The translations under genes were made by a program, and so were the position numbers. This document shows, in pieces, positions 44,903 to 53,510 of a stretch of DNA of 64,000 nt. The notes beneath the pieces are model-generated. The model worked only from the letters and a program-made list of their open reading frames with translations, was not told the origin of the DNA and searched no databases. The stretch comes from Steroidobacteraceae bacterium (GTDB taxonomy: Bacteria; Pseudomonadota; Gammaproteobacteria; Steroidobacterales; Steroidobacteraceae), in NCBI GenBank assembly GCA_025458905.1, contig JALORN010000003.1:51335-115334 (forward strand), in the 5' to 3' direction. The number at the start of each line of letters is the position of its first letter. The first letter of the stretch is position 1.

Positions 44903-45624
44903 CGCGCCCGCTCGCGCTCGTCGCCGTCGCGGCCTTCGGGCTGAGCGGCTGCGCCGCGCTGAAGTGGCCCTGGTGGGGCCGCGACGCGGCAGCCGCCGAC
45001 GCGCAGCTGCCGACCGCGGTGCGTGCGGCCGAGCAGGCGGAGGCGCGCGAGGCCGCCGCCGCGCCGCCGCGCGTGATCGAGCCCGAGGTGGAGCGGCGCA
45101 CGATCAAGCGTGCCAGGATCGACACCGAGAACTTCGAGGTGGGCCCGTGGTACGGCGTGATGAGCGTCGAGGACTTCGGGACCAACCCGGCCTATGGCCT
45201 CAAGGCGGCCTACCACATCACCGAGGACTTCTTCTTCGAGGGCAACTTCGGGCGAACCACCCTCGGCAAGACCAGCTTCGAGCTGCTGAACCCCGGCGCC
45301 GACCCGCTGAACCTGGGCAGTGAGAGGCGGCTCACATACTACTCGCTGTCCTTTGGCTACAACTTCCTGCCGGGCGAGGTCTTCATCGGTCGCAACCTCG
45401 CCATGAACAGCGCCTTCTACGTGCTCGGGGGCATCGGCAGCGTCAAGTTCGCCGGGGACCAGAAGTTCTCCGTGAACTTCGGCGCCGGCTACCGCGTGCT
45501 GCCGACCGACTGGTTGAGCCTGCACATCGACGTGCAGGACCGGTTGTTCGAGTCCGACGTGTTCGGGACGAACAAGCTGACGAACAACCTGGAGGCGCGG
45601 ATCGGCGTGACCGCCTTCTTCTGA
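44872..45624 (+). CDS. Outer-membrane beta-barrel lipoprotein
   Basis: 250 aa. ATG 44872 lies inside the end of the previous gene, with GAAGGA upstream, so translation is coupled. Lipobox FGLSGC (LSGC). After an Ala-rich linker the barrel (about 90-250) shows VGPWYGVMSVEDFGTNPAYG, ITEDFFFEGNFGRTTLGKTS and YNFLPGEVFIGRNLAMNSAF, ending TAFF. This resembles the outer-membrane beta-barrel domain first noted in myxobacteria. With the SH3-barrel protein it may give a pair of barrels through which or on which the haem lipoproteins act. Confidence 0.78.
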   Translation: MESRSRVLLLTRPLALVAVAAFGLSGCAALKWPWWGRDAAAADAQLPTAVRAAEQAEAREAAAAPPRVIEPEVERRTIKRARIDTENFEVGPWYGVMSVEDFGTNPAYGLKAAYHITEDFFFEGNFGRTTLGKTSFELLNPGADPLNLGSERRLTYYSLSFGYNFLPGEVFIGRNLAMNSAFYVLGGIGSVKFAGDQKFSVNFGAGYRVLPTDWLSLHIDVQDRLFESDVFGTNKLTNNLEARIGVTAFF

Positions 45625-45657
45625 CGGCCCCTGCGTCGGATACACGGAGCAGAGCCA

Positions 45658-46197
45658 GTGAAACACATCATCCCCCGCCGCGCCCTCCCCGCCCTCGCCC
45701 TCGGCCTGGTGGCCGCCACCGGCCTCGTGCTGCCGGCACCCGCGAACGCCGATGCGGCGGCGCCGGCACTCGGGAATGCCAGGCCCGCACCGGACTTCAC
45801 GCTGCCATCGGCCGGCGGCAAGAGCCTGTCGCTGTCCCAGTACAAGGGGCAGGTCGTCATGATCAACTTCTGGGCCACCTGGTGCGGGCCGTGCCGGCAG
45901 GAGATGCCGCTGCTGGACGCGATGTACCGCAAGTACAAGGGCATGGGCTTCACGCTGATCGGCGTCAACGTCGAGCCGGATACCGCCGCAGCGGAGAAGT
46001 TCCTCAAGGAGTTGCCCGTGAGCTTCCCGGTCGCGTTCGATGCCGACAGCAAGGTCTCGAAGCTGTACGACGTGAAGGGCATGCCGAGCACCGTGATCGT
46101 GGACCGCAAGGGCAATGCGCGCGTGCTGCACAGGGGCTATCGCCCCGGCGACGAGAACACCTACCTCGACCACGTGCGGACGCTGATCCGCGAGTGA
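45658..46197 (+). CDS. TlpA-family periplasmic thioredoxin
   Basis: 179 aa. GTG 45658 follows GGAG. Signal peptide about 1-31 (ends APANADA). Thioredoxin fold: ARPAPDFTLPSAGGKSLSLS, VVMINFWATWCGPCRQEMP with Cys76/Cys79 (CGPC), IGVNVEPDT, and VKGMPSTVIVDRKGNARV with the cis-Pro. TlpA-type proteins reduce disulfides, for example in apocytochromes or metal-site proteins. Immediately downstream is a DUF4266 lipoprotein ending in a Cys pair, a plausible client. Together TlpA-DUF4266-DUF3570 is a recurrent trio. Confidence 0.9.
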   Translation: MKHIIPRRALPALALGLVAATGLVLPAPANADAAAPALGNARPAPDFTLPSAGGKSLSLSQYKGQVVMINFWATWCGPCRQEMPLLDAMYRKYKGMGFTLIGVNVEPDTAAAEKFLKELPVSFPVAFDADSKVSKLYDVKGMPSTVIVDRKGNARVLHRGYRPGDENTYLDHVRTLIRE

Positions 46198-46211
46198 ACC
46201 CGGAGACCATC

Positions 46212-46439
46212 ATGAACCGACCGTCCGCCATCGCGTGCGCCGCCGCTCTGTTGCTGCTGGCCGGATGCAAGCCCATCGAGCCCTGGGTGAAGCCCTACGA
46301 GCGCGAGAAGCTGGCGGACCCGATCATGGCGCTGGAGCGCGACCCGGTCTCCGGCTCCTATCTCGACCACGTCTTCGAGCTGCGCGAGGGCGCCCGCGGC
46401 GCCATGGGCAGCGCCGGCGGCGGCTGCGGGTGCAACTGA
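46212..46439 (+). CDS. DUF4266 small lipoprotein
   Basis: 75 aa. ATG 46212 (MNRPSAIACAAALLLLAGC) with lipobox LLAGC, so only about 56 residues after lipidation. The body PWVKPYEREKLADPIMALER and the C-terminal GGGCGCN are typical of DUF4266. The last residues give a CxC pair, suited to metal or disulfide chemistry. Fourteen bp after the TlpA stop and 2 bp before the DUF3570 start. Confidence 0.88.
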   Translation: MNRPSAIACAAALLLLAGCKPIEPWVKPYEREKLADPIMALERDPVSGSYLDHVFELREGARGAMGSAGGGCGCN

Positions 46440-46441
46440 CC

Positions 46442-47647
46442 ATGGCCTGCGCCCGCCCCGGCCGACGCGCGCGGGTCTTTGCCGCGGCCCTCGCCCTGCT
46501 GGCCGCGTTCGCGGCGCCCGGCTTCGCGCCGGACGCGGCCGCCGCGGTGCTGCCGGACGACCGGGCGGACATCCTCTACCACCGCTACGAGGGCGACAAC
46601 GTCATCGTGGACGGCCCCTCGCTGCTGGTCCGCAAGAAGTTCGCGGACAAGGTCTCGGTGGTCGCGAACTACTACCTCGACATGGTGTCCTCGGCGTCGG
46701 TGGACGTGCTCTCGACCGCGAGCCCCTACACCGACGAGCGCACGCAGATGAGCCTCGGCTTCGACTACCTGCGCGGCAAGACCACCTACAGCGTCGGCTA
46801 CATCGACGGCGACGAGTCCGACTACCTCGCGCGCACCGCCTACCTGTCGATCAGCCAGGACATGTTCGGCGACCTGACGACCATCTCCCTCGGCTTCCGG
46901 CGCGGCATGAACGACGTGTTCCGCAACGTGAAGGACCCGGCGACGGGCGCGAAGCGCCGCGACCCCACCTTCGGCGAGGAGATGGACTCGCGCGCCTGGA
47001 ACGTCAGCCTCACGCAGGTGCTGACTCGCGACCTGATCGGCGTGCTGTCGTACGAACTCGTCTCGGACGAGGGCTTCCTGAACAACCCGTATCGCCAGAT
47101 CCGCTATGCGGACCCCACCGCCCCGCGTGGTTTCTCGTTCGCGCCCGAGGTCTATCCGCGCACCAAGACCAGCAGCGCGGCGGCGGGCCGGCTCAAGTAT
47201 TCGCTGCCGTGGTGGCGCGCCGCGGTGGACGGCTCGTATCGCTTCTACTCGGACACCTGGGGCGTCCGCGCGCAGACCTTCCAGCTCGGCTACGCGCAGC
47301 CGGTGTTCGGCAACTGGCTGTTCGACGTGCGCTACCGCTACTACACGCAGGACGCCGCCGACTTCTACCGCGACCTGTTCCCACGCCGCAATACGCTGAA
47401 CTTCCAGGGCCGCGACAAGGAACTCTCCACCTTCGCCGCGCACACGGTGGGAGTCGGCGCCACCTGGCAGTTCCGCATGAACCGCATGCCGTGGCTCGAG
47501 CGCGGCACGGTCAACCTGCGCTACGACTACATGATGTCGAGGTACGACGATTTCCGTGACCTGACGGCCGGCGGCCGACCGGGCGCGGAGCCGCTGTTCG
47601 AACTCGACGCGAGCGTCGTGCAGTTCTTCGTCTCCGCCTGGTTCTGA
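46442..47647 (+). CDS. DUF3570 outer-membrane protein
   Basis: 401 aa. ATG 46442, signal peptide about 1-32. DUF3570 landmarks are clear: DILYHRYEGDNVIVDGPSLL, RKKFADKVSVVANYYLDMVS, GFLNNPYRQIRY, VRYRYYTQDAADFYRDLFPR and RDKELSTFAAHTVGVG. The alternating beta pattern and terminal Phe (FFVSAWF) fit a large outer-membrane barrel. From memory, DUF3570 genes usually neighbour DUF4266, TlpA and often an FMN-transferase (ApbE); the last is absent here. Function unknown; metal or electron transport has been a reasonable guess. Last gene of the operon starting at 41455. Confidence 0.9.
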   Translation: MACARPGRRARVFAAALALLAAFAAPGFAPDAAAAVLPDDRADILYHRYEGDNVIVDGPSLLVRKKFADKVSVVANYYLDMVSSASVDVLSTASPYTDERTQMSLGFDYLRGKTTYSVGYIDGDESDYLARTAYLSISQDMFGDLTTISLGFRRGMNDVFRNVKDPATGAKRRDPTFGEEMDSRAWNVSLTQVLTRDLIGVLSYELVSDEGFLNNPYRQIRYADPTAPRGFSFAPEVYPRTKTSSAAAGRLKYSLPWWRAAVDGSYRFYSDTWGVRAQTFQLGYAQPVFGNWLFDVRYRYYTQDAADFYRDLFPRRNTLNFQGRDKELSTFAAHTVGVGATWQFRMNRMPWLERGTVNLRYDYMMSRYDDFRDLTAGGRPGAEPLFELDASVVQFFVSAWF

Positions 47648-47739
47648 GTCCCCCGTCGCCTGGCGCGCCCGGCCGGGCGGCAGCCCCCTGTCGCGAACTG
47701 CGGACGCCCGGCGGCGTCCAACCTCTGGTCGGCATGCGC

Positions 47740-47745
47740 TAAGCT
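47740..47745 (+). promoter_or_regulatory. Candidate -10 for the SYLF-protein gene
   Basis: TAAGCT in GCGCTAAGCTTGCCGCC, in the 232-bp gap after DUF3570. It would produce a leader of about 128 nt before ATG 47880, whose Shine-Dalgarno is GGGGAC. Confidence 0.35.
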
Positions 47746-47879
47746 TGCCGCCCTCTCGCGTCCACGCTGGCGCGACCGACCACGCCCCGCCACCGGACCC
47801 GGCCGTGGCCACTGGCGCGGGAAGCCGGCGGCAGGACACGGGCCGCAGGACACAGACCGCTGCAAATAGGGGACAAGCG

Positions 47880-48767
47880 ATGCTTTCGATTCTCGCCCGC
47901 CATTGCGGGACCACTCCGACACGAACCGTCGCCCGTTCGACGCTGCTGGCGCTGCTGGCACTCGCATGGCTCGCGCTCGCGACCCCGGGCCCTGCGCTCG
48001 CCCAGGGGCGCAGCGAGGCGCGCGTCATCATCTCGACCCAGGTCATGGAAGAGCTGCGCGGCCAGCGCGACCAGTACATTCCCGACCTGCTGCTGGATCG
48101 CGCTTTCGGCATCGCGATCGTGCCCGAGGTCAAGAAAGGCGCCTTCGGCATCGGCTTCCGCGGCGGCAAGGGCGTGATGCTGGTGCGTGACCGCCAGGGC
48201 AAGTTCAGCAACCCGGTGTTCATCACGCTCGCGAGCGCGAGCTTCGGCTGGCAGGTCGGCGTGCAGTCGACCGACCTCGTGCTGGTCTTCACGACGCGTG
48301 CGGGCGTGGAGGGCATCACGGACGGCAAGCTGACCCTCGGCGCCGATGCCTCGGTGGCCGCCGGCCCGGTGGGCCGCTCGGCCTCCGCGGCCACCGATGC
48401 GACCTTCACGGGCGCCGAGATCTATTCCTATTCGCGCAGCAGCGGCGTATTCGCCGGCGTCGCGCTCGACGGCACGGTGATCTCGATCGACGGCAAGTCC
48501 AACGCCGACTTCTACGGCCAGCGCCGCGTCGGAGCGGCGGACATCCTCAGCGGCTCGGTCACCAAGGACTCGGAGTCGGTGCGCAGGCTGCTGGCCTCGG
48601 TCGGCACCGCGGCGGGCGGCACCCGCGCCGCAGGGGGAGCGCCGGGCCCTGCGATCCCGGCATCGACCGCCTCTCCCGCAGCCTCGGACGCGACGTCCGC
48701 GCCCGGCGGCGAGGCGAAGACCTTCCCGATGGAAGACGCCACGCCGGGCCAGGAACCGCCCCGCTGA
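47880..48767 (+). CDS. SYLF-domain (Ysc84-like) exported lipid-binding protein
   Basis: 295 aa. ATG 47880 follows GGGGACAAG. Signal peptide to about 40 (PGPALAQ). SYLF domain about 50-225: DLLLDRAFGIAIVPEVKKGA, GIGFRGGKGVMLVRDRQGKF, ASASFGWQVGVQSTDLVLVF, SSGVFAGVALDGTVISID. The family binds phosphoinositides/actin in eukaryotes; bacterial exported copies are uncharacterised. A Ser/Ala/Pro-rich tail (about 235-295) is low complexity. It has no operon partner: its own promoter is likely and the next gene is convergent. Confidence 0.88.
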   Translation: MLSILARHCGTTPTRTVARSTLLALLALAWLALATPGPALAQGRSEARVIISTQVMEELRGQRDQYIPDLLLDRAFGIAIVPEVKKGAFGIGFRGGKGVMLVRDRQGKFSNPVFITLASASFGWQVGVQSTDLVLVFTTRAGVEGITDGKLTLGADASVAAGPVGRSASAATDATFTGAEIYSYSRSSGVFAGVALDGTVISIDGKSNADFYGQRRVGAADILSGSVTKDSESVRRLLASVGTAAGGTRAAGGAPGPAIPASTASPAASDATSAPGGEAKTFPMEDATPGQEPPR

Positions 48768-48801
48768 GAGGCGGCGCCGACCGCGGCCGCTCCGCACACC
48801 G

Positions 48802-49458
48802 TCAGGCGGCTGCGGTACCCGTCCCGACCGGGCAGCTGACGCCCGTGCCCGCGAGGCCGCAGTAGCCACCCGGGTTCTTTTCGAGGTACTGCTGGTGGTA
48901 GCCCTCGGCGTAGTAGAAGGGCGGCGCGTTGCGGATCTCCGTCGTTATGGTCCCCAGCCCGGCGGCCGTCAGCCGCGCCTGGTAGGCGCGCTTGCTGGCG
49001 TCGGCTGCGGTGAGCTGCCGGGGAGAGGTCGCGTAGATGGCGGAGCGGTACTGCGTGCCGACGTCGTTGCCCTGGCGCATTCCCTGGGTCGGGTCGTGCG
49101 CCTCCCAGAACGCCCGCAGCAGCACGTCGTAGGCGATCCGCGTGGGGTCGTAGACGACCAGCACCACCTCGGTGTGGCCCGTGCGACCGCTACAGACCTC
49201 TTCATAGGTCGGATTCGGCGTGAAGCCGCCGGCATAGCCGACGGCCGTCGACACCACCCCCGGCAAACGCCAGAAAAGCCGCTCGGCTCCCCAGAAGCAG
49301 CCGAGGCCGAACACGGCCGTCTCGAGGCCCGGTGCGAACGGTGGCTGGATGCGCTCGCCATTGACGTGGTGGCGCTCCGGGACGCGCAGCGGCGTCGGCC
49401 GGCCGGGCAGCGCGTCGGCCTCGCGCACCATCTCGCTCTTGCGGCTGAACAGACCCAT
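48802..49458 (-). CDS. msrA: Peptide methionine sulfoxide reductase A
   Basis: Reduces methionine-S-sulfoxide in proteins, using thioredoxin (218 aa). ATG 49458 follows AAAGGAG. Catalytic Cys54 in [50 protein letters not shown] and [20 protein letters not shown] are diagnostic; resolving Cys lie in [13 protein letters not shown] near the end. About 40 extra N-terminal residues precede the domain, as in many proteobacterial MsrA proteins. Not fused to MsrB. Confidence 0.95.
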   Translation of the reverse strand: MGLFSRKSEMVREADALPGRPTPLRVPERHHVNGERIQPPFAPGLETAVFGLGCFWGAERLFWRLPGVVSTAVGYAGGFTPNPTYEEVCSGRTGHTEVVLVVYDPTRIAYDVLLRAFWEAHDPTQGMRQGNDVGTQYRSAIYATSPRQLTAADASKRAYQARLTAAGLGTITTEIRNAPPFYYAEGYHQQYLEKNPGGYCGLAGTGVSCPVGTGTAAA

Positions 49459-49491
49459 CTCGAGACTCCTTTCCTTGGGACGGGAAGGCCG

Positions 49492-49520
49492 ATTCTCGGG
49501 ACCACGGCGCGGGACTTCAA
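49492..49520 (-). promoter_or_regulatory. Sigma-70 promoter for msrA
   Basis: Minus strand TTGAAG (49520-49515), 17-bp spacer, GAGAAT (49497-49492), four of six matches in each hexamer. It leaves a 28-nt leader with the AAAGGAG site. Confidence 0.5.
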
Positions 49521-49541
49521 GCCGTGGCGTACGCCGGCCGC

Positions 49542-49547
49542 TACAAT
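49542..49547 (+). promoter_or_regulatory. -10 element close to the start of the ICMT-like gene
   Basis: TACAAT, 12 nt before ATG 49560, followed by CGCGGCGCC. Only about five leader nucleotides would remain and there is no Shine-Dalgarno. Confidence 0.4.
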
Positions 49548-49559
49548 CGCGGCGCCTCC

Positions 49560-50162
49560 ATGACCACCTCCGCCAGCACGCCCCGCCTGCGCCTTACGCT
49601 GCTCTGGTACCTGGGGTTGGTCGCGGTCACCGCGGTGAACCAGCCGGCGTCCCTGCCAGCGCGTGCAGCCGCAGGGCTGGACGCGCTGGCACTGCTCGTC
49701 GTCGGTGCCGCCGTGCTCGGGCGCATCTGGTGTTCGGTCTTCATCGCGGGCCGCAAGGACACCGAACTGGTCGTCTCCGGCCCCTACTCGGCCTGTCGGC
49801 ACCCGCTCTACCTGCTCTCCGTGCTCGGCGGCACCGGCCTCGGCCTGGCGACGCACTCGGCGACGCTCACCACCGCCACCGTGCTGCTGCTCTGGCTGTT
49901 GTTCGGCCGGGCCGCGAGCGCCGAGGAAGCCTTCCTCGCGTCGCGCCACCCGCGGCAGTTCGCTGAATATGCCGCCGGCACGCCGCGCTTCTGGCCGCGC
50001 TTCGACCGCTACCGCGTGCCCGGAGCCGTCGAAGTGCGCCCGCCGGTGCTGTGGAAGGCGTTCGTCGACGCGGGTGCGTTCCTGCTGCTGCTGGCCCTGG
50101 TCGTGGCGATGCGGCAGCTTCGCGGCGCCGGCGCCTGGCCCGCCTGGCTCGTGCTGCCCTGA
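49560..50162 (+). CDS. Isoprenylcysteine carboxyl methyltransferase-like membrane protein
   Basis: 200 aa with about four or five helices ([48 protein letters not shown]). The SAM-binding signature of the ICMT/PEMT family is visible: [20 protein letters not shown] and [20 protein letters not shown]. Bacterial members methylate small lipophilic substrates or are of unknown use. The N-terminus MTTSAST begins just after a -10 element. The kinase-like gene follows 6 bp later and is probably co-translated. Confidence 0.82.
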   Translation: MTTSASTPRLRLTLLWYLGLVAVTAVNQPASLPARAAAGLDALALLVVGAAVLGRIWCSVFIAGRKDTELVVSGPYSACRHPLYLLSVLGGTGLGLATHSATLTTATVLLLWLLFGRAASAEEAFLASRHPRQFAEYAAGTPRFWPRFDRYRVPGAVEVRPPVLWKAFVDAGAFLLLLALVVAMRQLRGAGAWPAWLVLP

Positions 50163-50168
50163 GCGCCC

Positions 50169-50825
50169 GTGTCGACGACGCCGCCGCTGCTGCTCAAGCG
50201 CGACCTGTTCGGCACGGTGCGCCTGGAGACCGCCGCGGACGGTTCGCGCCGCGTGGTCCGTGACACCGCGGGGTCGCGCTGGTGGGCGCGCCGGCTCGCG
50301 GGCTGGCTCGCGAGGCGCGAGGTGGCGGCCCTGCGACACGCGGCCGGGACGCCGGCCGTGCCGCGCGTGCTGGAGTCCGGACACGGCCGCGTGGTGCGCG
50401 AGTGGATCGAAGGCGAGCCGATGCAGCGTGCCCGGCCCCGCGACCCGCGCTACTTCCGCGAGGCGCTGCGGCTGGTGCGGCGGCTGCACGCGCGACGCAT
50501 CGCGCACAACGACCTCGCGAAGGAGCCGAACTGGCTGGTGACGCCGGACGGGTTGCCGGCGCTGGTCGACTTCCAGCTCGCGAGCGTGGCACGGCGCCGC
50601 GGGCGCCTGTTCCGCCTGCTGGCCCACGACGACGTGCGCCACCTGCTGAAGCACAAGCGCAGCTACCTGCCCGAGCGCCTGACCGCGCGGCAGCGGCGCA
50701 TCCTGGCGACCCCGTCGCTGGTGACGCGCGCGTGGCGGGCCACCGGCAAGCGCCTCTATGTGTTCGTCACACGGAGGCTGCTCGGCTGGCGCGACCGCGA
50801 GGGCGCCGGCGACCGGCAACTCTGA
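50169..50825 (+). CDS. Small protein kinase-like (RIO/LPS-kinase type) protein
   Basis: 218 aa. GTG 50169, 6 bp after the previous stop with no Shine-Dalgarno, so it is probably reached by reinitiation. A compact kinase fold: RVVREWIEGEPM (hinge), RRIAHNDLAKEPNWLV (HND for HRD, Asp115, Asn121) and PALVDFQLASV, where DFQ replaces the metal-binding DFG (Asp134). The basic C-terminal part (VRHLLKHKRSYLPERL, RAWRATGKRLYVFVTRRLLG) may contact membranes. Relatives phosphorylate sugars or lipids; catalytic Asp and metal Asp are both present, so activity is possible. Confidence 0.75.
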   Translation: MSTTPPLLLKRDLFGTVRLETAADGSRRVVRDTAGSRWWARRLAGWLARREVAALRHAAGTPAVPRVLESGHGRVVREWIEGEPMQRARPRDPRYFREALRLVRRLHARRIAHNDLAKEPNWLVTPDGLPALVDFQLASVARRRGRLFRLLAHDDVRHLLKHKRSYLPERLTARQRRILATPSLVTRAWRATGKRLYVFVTRRLLGWRDREGAGDRQL

Positions 50826-50871
50826 CGTGCCGCCGTGCGCACCGGCACTTGTCGAGGCCCGCGGCGCTCCT

Positions 50872-50877
50872 TAACCT
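50872..50877 (+). promoter_or_regulatory. -10 element of a likely leaderless transcript (87-aa gene)
   Basis: TAACCT, 7 nt before ATG 50885, with TTGTCG (50849-50854) 17 bp upstream. No Shine-Dalgarno. Confidence 0.45.
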
Positions 50878-50884
50878 TGGCCGC

Positions 50885-51148
50885 ATGGCCCAATGTCACG
50901 AACACAACCTGCGCGAGCTCGATTCCGGCATGCCGCGCCCCTTCGGCGTGCGCGTCGCACTGCGCCCCGACGACCCTTTCCGAAAGCTGCTCGGTGCGGA
51001 CTGGAGCCGCACCCACTGGTACGAGACGCTCGAGGAGCGTGACGCCGCCCTCGTCGAGATGAGCCGCAAGCACGAGTATTCGCGCCCTGGTGACCGGCCC
51101 GCGCTGGTGTTCGAGAAGGTCGAGAAACTCGCCGAGCGGCGCCGCTGA
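50885..51148 (+). CDS. Small soluble protein of unknown function
   Basis: 87 aa, acidic and basic mixed, no signal peptide or membrane segment. The readable core is DDPFRKLLGADWSRTHWYET, then ERDAALVEMSRKHEYSRPGD and PALVFEKVEKLAERRR. I recognise no function, though the wording looks like a conserved proteobacterial small protein. ATG 50885 with its own promoter, 59 bp after the kinase-like gene. A strong hairpin follows the stop. Confidence 0.7.
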   Translation: MAQCHEHNLRELDSGMPRPFGVRVALRPDDPFRKLLGADWSRTHWYETLEERDAALVEMSRKHEYSRPGDRPALVFEKVEKLAERRR

Positions 51149-51171
51149 GCGCTCCAGGGGCGCCTGCCGGG

Positions 51172-51201
51172 GCCGGCGGCGCGGGCCGCGCCGACGCCGG
51201 C
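51172..51201. terminator. Bidirectional hairpin between convergent genes
   Basis: Outer arms GCCGGC (51172-51177 and 51196-51201) enclose GGCGCG-GGC-CGCGCC, giving a nested, almost fully paired GC stem in the 55-bp gap between the 87-aa gene and the patatin gene. No T-run is seen, so termination efficiency is uncertain. Confidence 0.5.
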
Positions 51202-51203
51202 GG

Positions 51204-53504
51204 TCAGAACGTGCGCCCCAGGAACAGGTAGAAGGCGTTGTCGCTGTCCTCGCCGATGCCTGCGCCGAGGTAGACGGGGCCGAGCAGCGTATCGAGCCCG
51301 AGGAACAGGCTGCCGTGCTGGCGCGCACCCGAGAAGCCCGCGTCGCTGCGCGACTCCCAGACGTTACCCACCTCGTACGACAGCCCGAGGTACGCGGGCA
51401 CGTTGAGGAAGCCCTCGCCGCCGCTGCCGACCTTGCGGTAGTACAGCATCCGCGCGATCGCGAAGTCGTTGCCCGAGATCGAGTCGGGGGCGATCCCCGA
51501 GAGGTTCAGGAAGCCGCCGAGTGTGAAGCGGCTGCGCACGTCGACCACTTCGGTCTCCAGGTTCGTGCCGGCGGAGCTCCAGAACACCAGCGTGTTGCGC
51601 CCGCGCGAGCGCGCGACCAGCCAGTCGGCGGTCAGCAGGTCGCTGGAGCGGCCGGAGCCGAGTTCCGTCCGCTCGCCACGCCATTCGAGCAGGAAGGACT
51701 GGCCTCGCCGCGGGAAGTTGACGTTGTCGAGCTTGTCGTAGGAGAGCCGAGCGAAGTAGCTGCGGGAGTCGAACTCCGCCGGCGAGAGCTGCGGGTCGCC
51801 GACGCGCACCCGGGACTGCCCGGTCTGGCGGCGCACGCCGATGCGCGCCTCGCCCCAGTTACCGAACTCGCGGCCGAAATCGACGCCGGACTCGAAGGAG
51901 CGGACGCGGAACTCGGCGAGCCGCCGGTCGCCGACCAGCAACGGCACGTTGCGCGCCTCGAAGCGCGCGAGCGGCATCAGGAACCAGCCCATCGAGTAGT
52001 CGAGCGGCAGGAAGACCTCGGTGGCGAGCCGCGGCGATTCGCCGATCTGCAGGTCCCACACCCACTCGCCCCCGGTGGGCGTGATCTCGGAGAGCACGAA
52101 GCGCGCGGCGGCGTTGTAGCTGCTGTTGCCCTCGAAGTCGTCCTGCAGGTTCAACCCGAAGCGGACGTAGTTCGGGCCCCAGGAATTGCGCCGCGCCGCG
52201 AGCGTGAGCCCGTAGCGTCCGCCCTGCTGCTCGAACCCGTAGTCGAGCGTCTCGAGGTTGCCCTGCCCGTACAGCGCGGTGATGCGTCGCTCGAGTGCGG
52301 CCCCGTCCGGCGCGGTGCCGGAGAGCGGGCCGAACAGCGCCTCGAGCGAGCGGCCGTAGCGCTGCTCGCCTTCGGCGACCCGCACGTAGTCGATCGTCGG
52401 CACGCCGCGCCGCGCGGACTCGCGAGCCGCGAGGTAGCCCCGGTAGGCTTCCGGCGACAGCGCGAGGTCCGCGAGCCGGGCCGCGCTGCCGCGCGCGGCG
52501 CGCTCGCCGACCTCGATCGCGCGCGGGATCAGGCCGAAGTCGAACGAGGAGGCGTCGCCGAGCGCGGGGTCGAGCAGCACGTCCTCCGGCCGCAGCAGGT
52601 CGCGCTGGGCGTTGCTGCCACGCCGGATCAGGATCGCCAGCATCTGGTTGGAGACCGTGCCCACCGAATCGAGGCGCTCGCGGGTCTGCAGCGGGAACCC
52701 CACGTCGACGACGATCAGGCGGTCCACGCCCATCGCGCGCGCCACCTCGACCGGCAGGTTGTCGGCGAGCCCCCCATCGACGAGCAGCCGGCCGTCCTGC
52801 TCGACCGGTACGAACACGCCCGGAGCGGAGAGGCTGGCGCGCATCGCGGTCACCAGGTCGCCATCTCCGAGCACCACCGCCTCGCCGCTCTCGAGGTCGG
52901 TGGCGACCGCACGGAACGGCGTGGGCAGGTCGTCGAAGTCCCCCGCCGCCGCCACCGGCAGCGTGAGGCGCCGCAGGATCTGGTTGAGCTTCTGCCCGCT
53001 GATCAACCCCTTCGGCAGGCGGAAACGCCCGGACTTCAGCCCGACCGGGAATCGCACCAGGAAGTTGAGGTCTTCGGCCTTGCGCCGGAAGCGCAGGTCG
53101 GAGCGCGCCGGACGGTCGCGGAACGCGTCCTGCAGGTTGCCGGAGGTGAGCGCCGACTCGATCTCGCGCGCCGTGAGCCCGCTGGCATAGAGCCCGCCGA
53201 CGACCGCGCCCATGCTGGTGCCGGCGATCGCGTCGATCGGGACGTTCAGTTCCTCCAGCACCTTCAGCACACCGACGTGCGCGGCGCCGCGCGCACCGCC
53301 CCCGGAGAGCACGAGCCCGATGCGCGGACGGCCGCCCGGCGCGCGCCGGGCCGGAGCCGCCGGCACCGCTGCCGCGGCCGCGGCCTGCCCGCCGGCGCCC
53401 GCCCCGCTGGGCGCCGCGGACGGAGCCGCGACGCTCACCGTCCCGGCGACGCAGGACGCGACGAGGCATACCAGCAGGCGAGACAACCGGGGCGGCGGAC
53501 GCAC
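51204..53504 (-). CDS. Patatin-like phospholipase fused to BamA-type outer-membrane barrel
   Basis: 766 aa, type Vd-like autotransporter layout (PlpD/FplA kind). GTG 53504, signal peptide about 1-27 and an Ala/Pro-rich linker. The patatin domain (about 60-300) holds GLVLSGGGARGAAHVGVL (oxyanion hole), AIAGTSMGAVVGG (nucleophile Ser97) and LVDGGLADNLPVEVAR (catalytic Asp). A POTRA-like segment (about 365-420) and a bacterial surface antigen barrel (about 430-766) end in LFLGRTF. The lipase domain may be displayed or released at the surface to act on phospholipids. Six nt upstream of the start is TATCCT. Confidence 0.9.
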   Translation of the reverse strand: MRPPPRLSRLLVCLVASCVAGTVSVAAPSAAPSGAGAGGQAAAAAAVPAAPARRAPGGRPRIGLVLSGGGARGAAHVGVLKVLEELNVPIDAIAGTSMGAVVGGLYASGLTAREIESALTSGNLQDAFRDRPARSDLRFRRKAEDLNFLVRFPVGLKSGRFRLPKGLISGQKLNQILRRLTLPVAAAGDFDDLPTPFRAVATDLESGEAVVLGDGDLVTAMRASLSAPGVFVPVEQDGRLLVDGGLADNLPVEVARAMGVDRLIVVDVGFPLQTRERLDSVGTVSNQMLAILIRRGSNAQRDLLRPEDVLLDPALGDASSFDFGLIPRAIEVGERAARGSAARLADLALSPEAYRGYLAARESARRGVPTIDYVRVAEGEQRYGRSLEALFGPLSGTAPDGAALERRITALYGQGNLETLDYGFEQQGGRYGLTLAARRNSWGPNYVRFGLNLQDDFEGNSSYNAAARFVLSEITPTGGEWVWDLQIGESPRLATEVFLPLDYSMGWFLMPLARFEARNVPLLVGDRRLAEFRVRSFESGVDFGREFGNWGEARIGVRRQTGQSRVRVGDPQLSPAEFDSRSYFARLSYDKLDNVNFPRRGQSFLLEWRGERTELGSGRSSDLLTADWLVARSRGRNTLVFWSSAGTNLETEVVDVRSRFTLGGFLNLSGIAPDSISGNDFAIARMLYYRKVGSGGEGFLNVPAYLGLSYEVGNVWESRSDAGFSGARQHGSLFLGLDTLLGPVYLGAGIGEDSDNAFYLFLGRTF

Positions 53505-53510
53505 GCGCGA

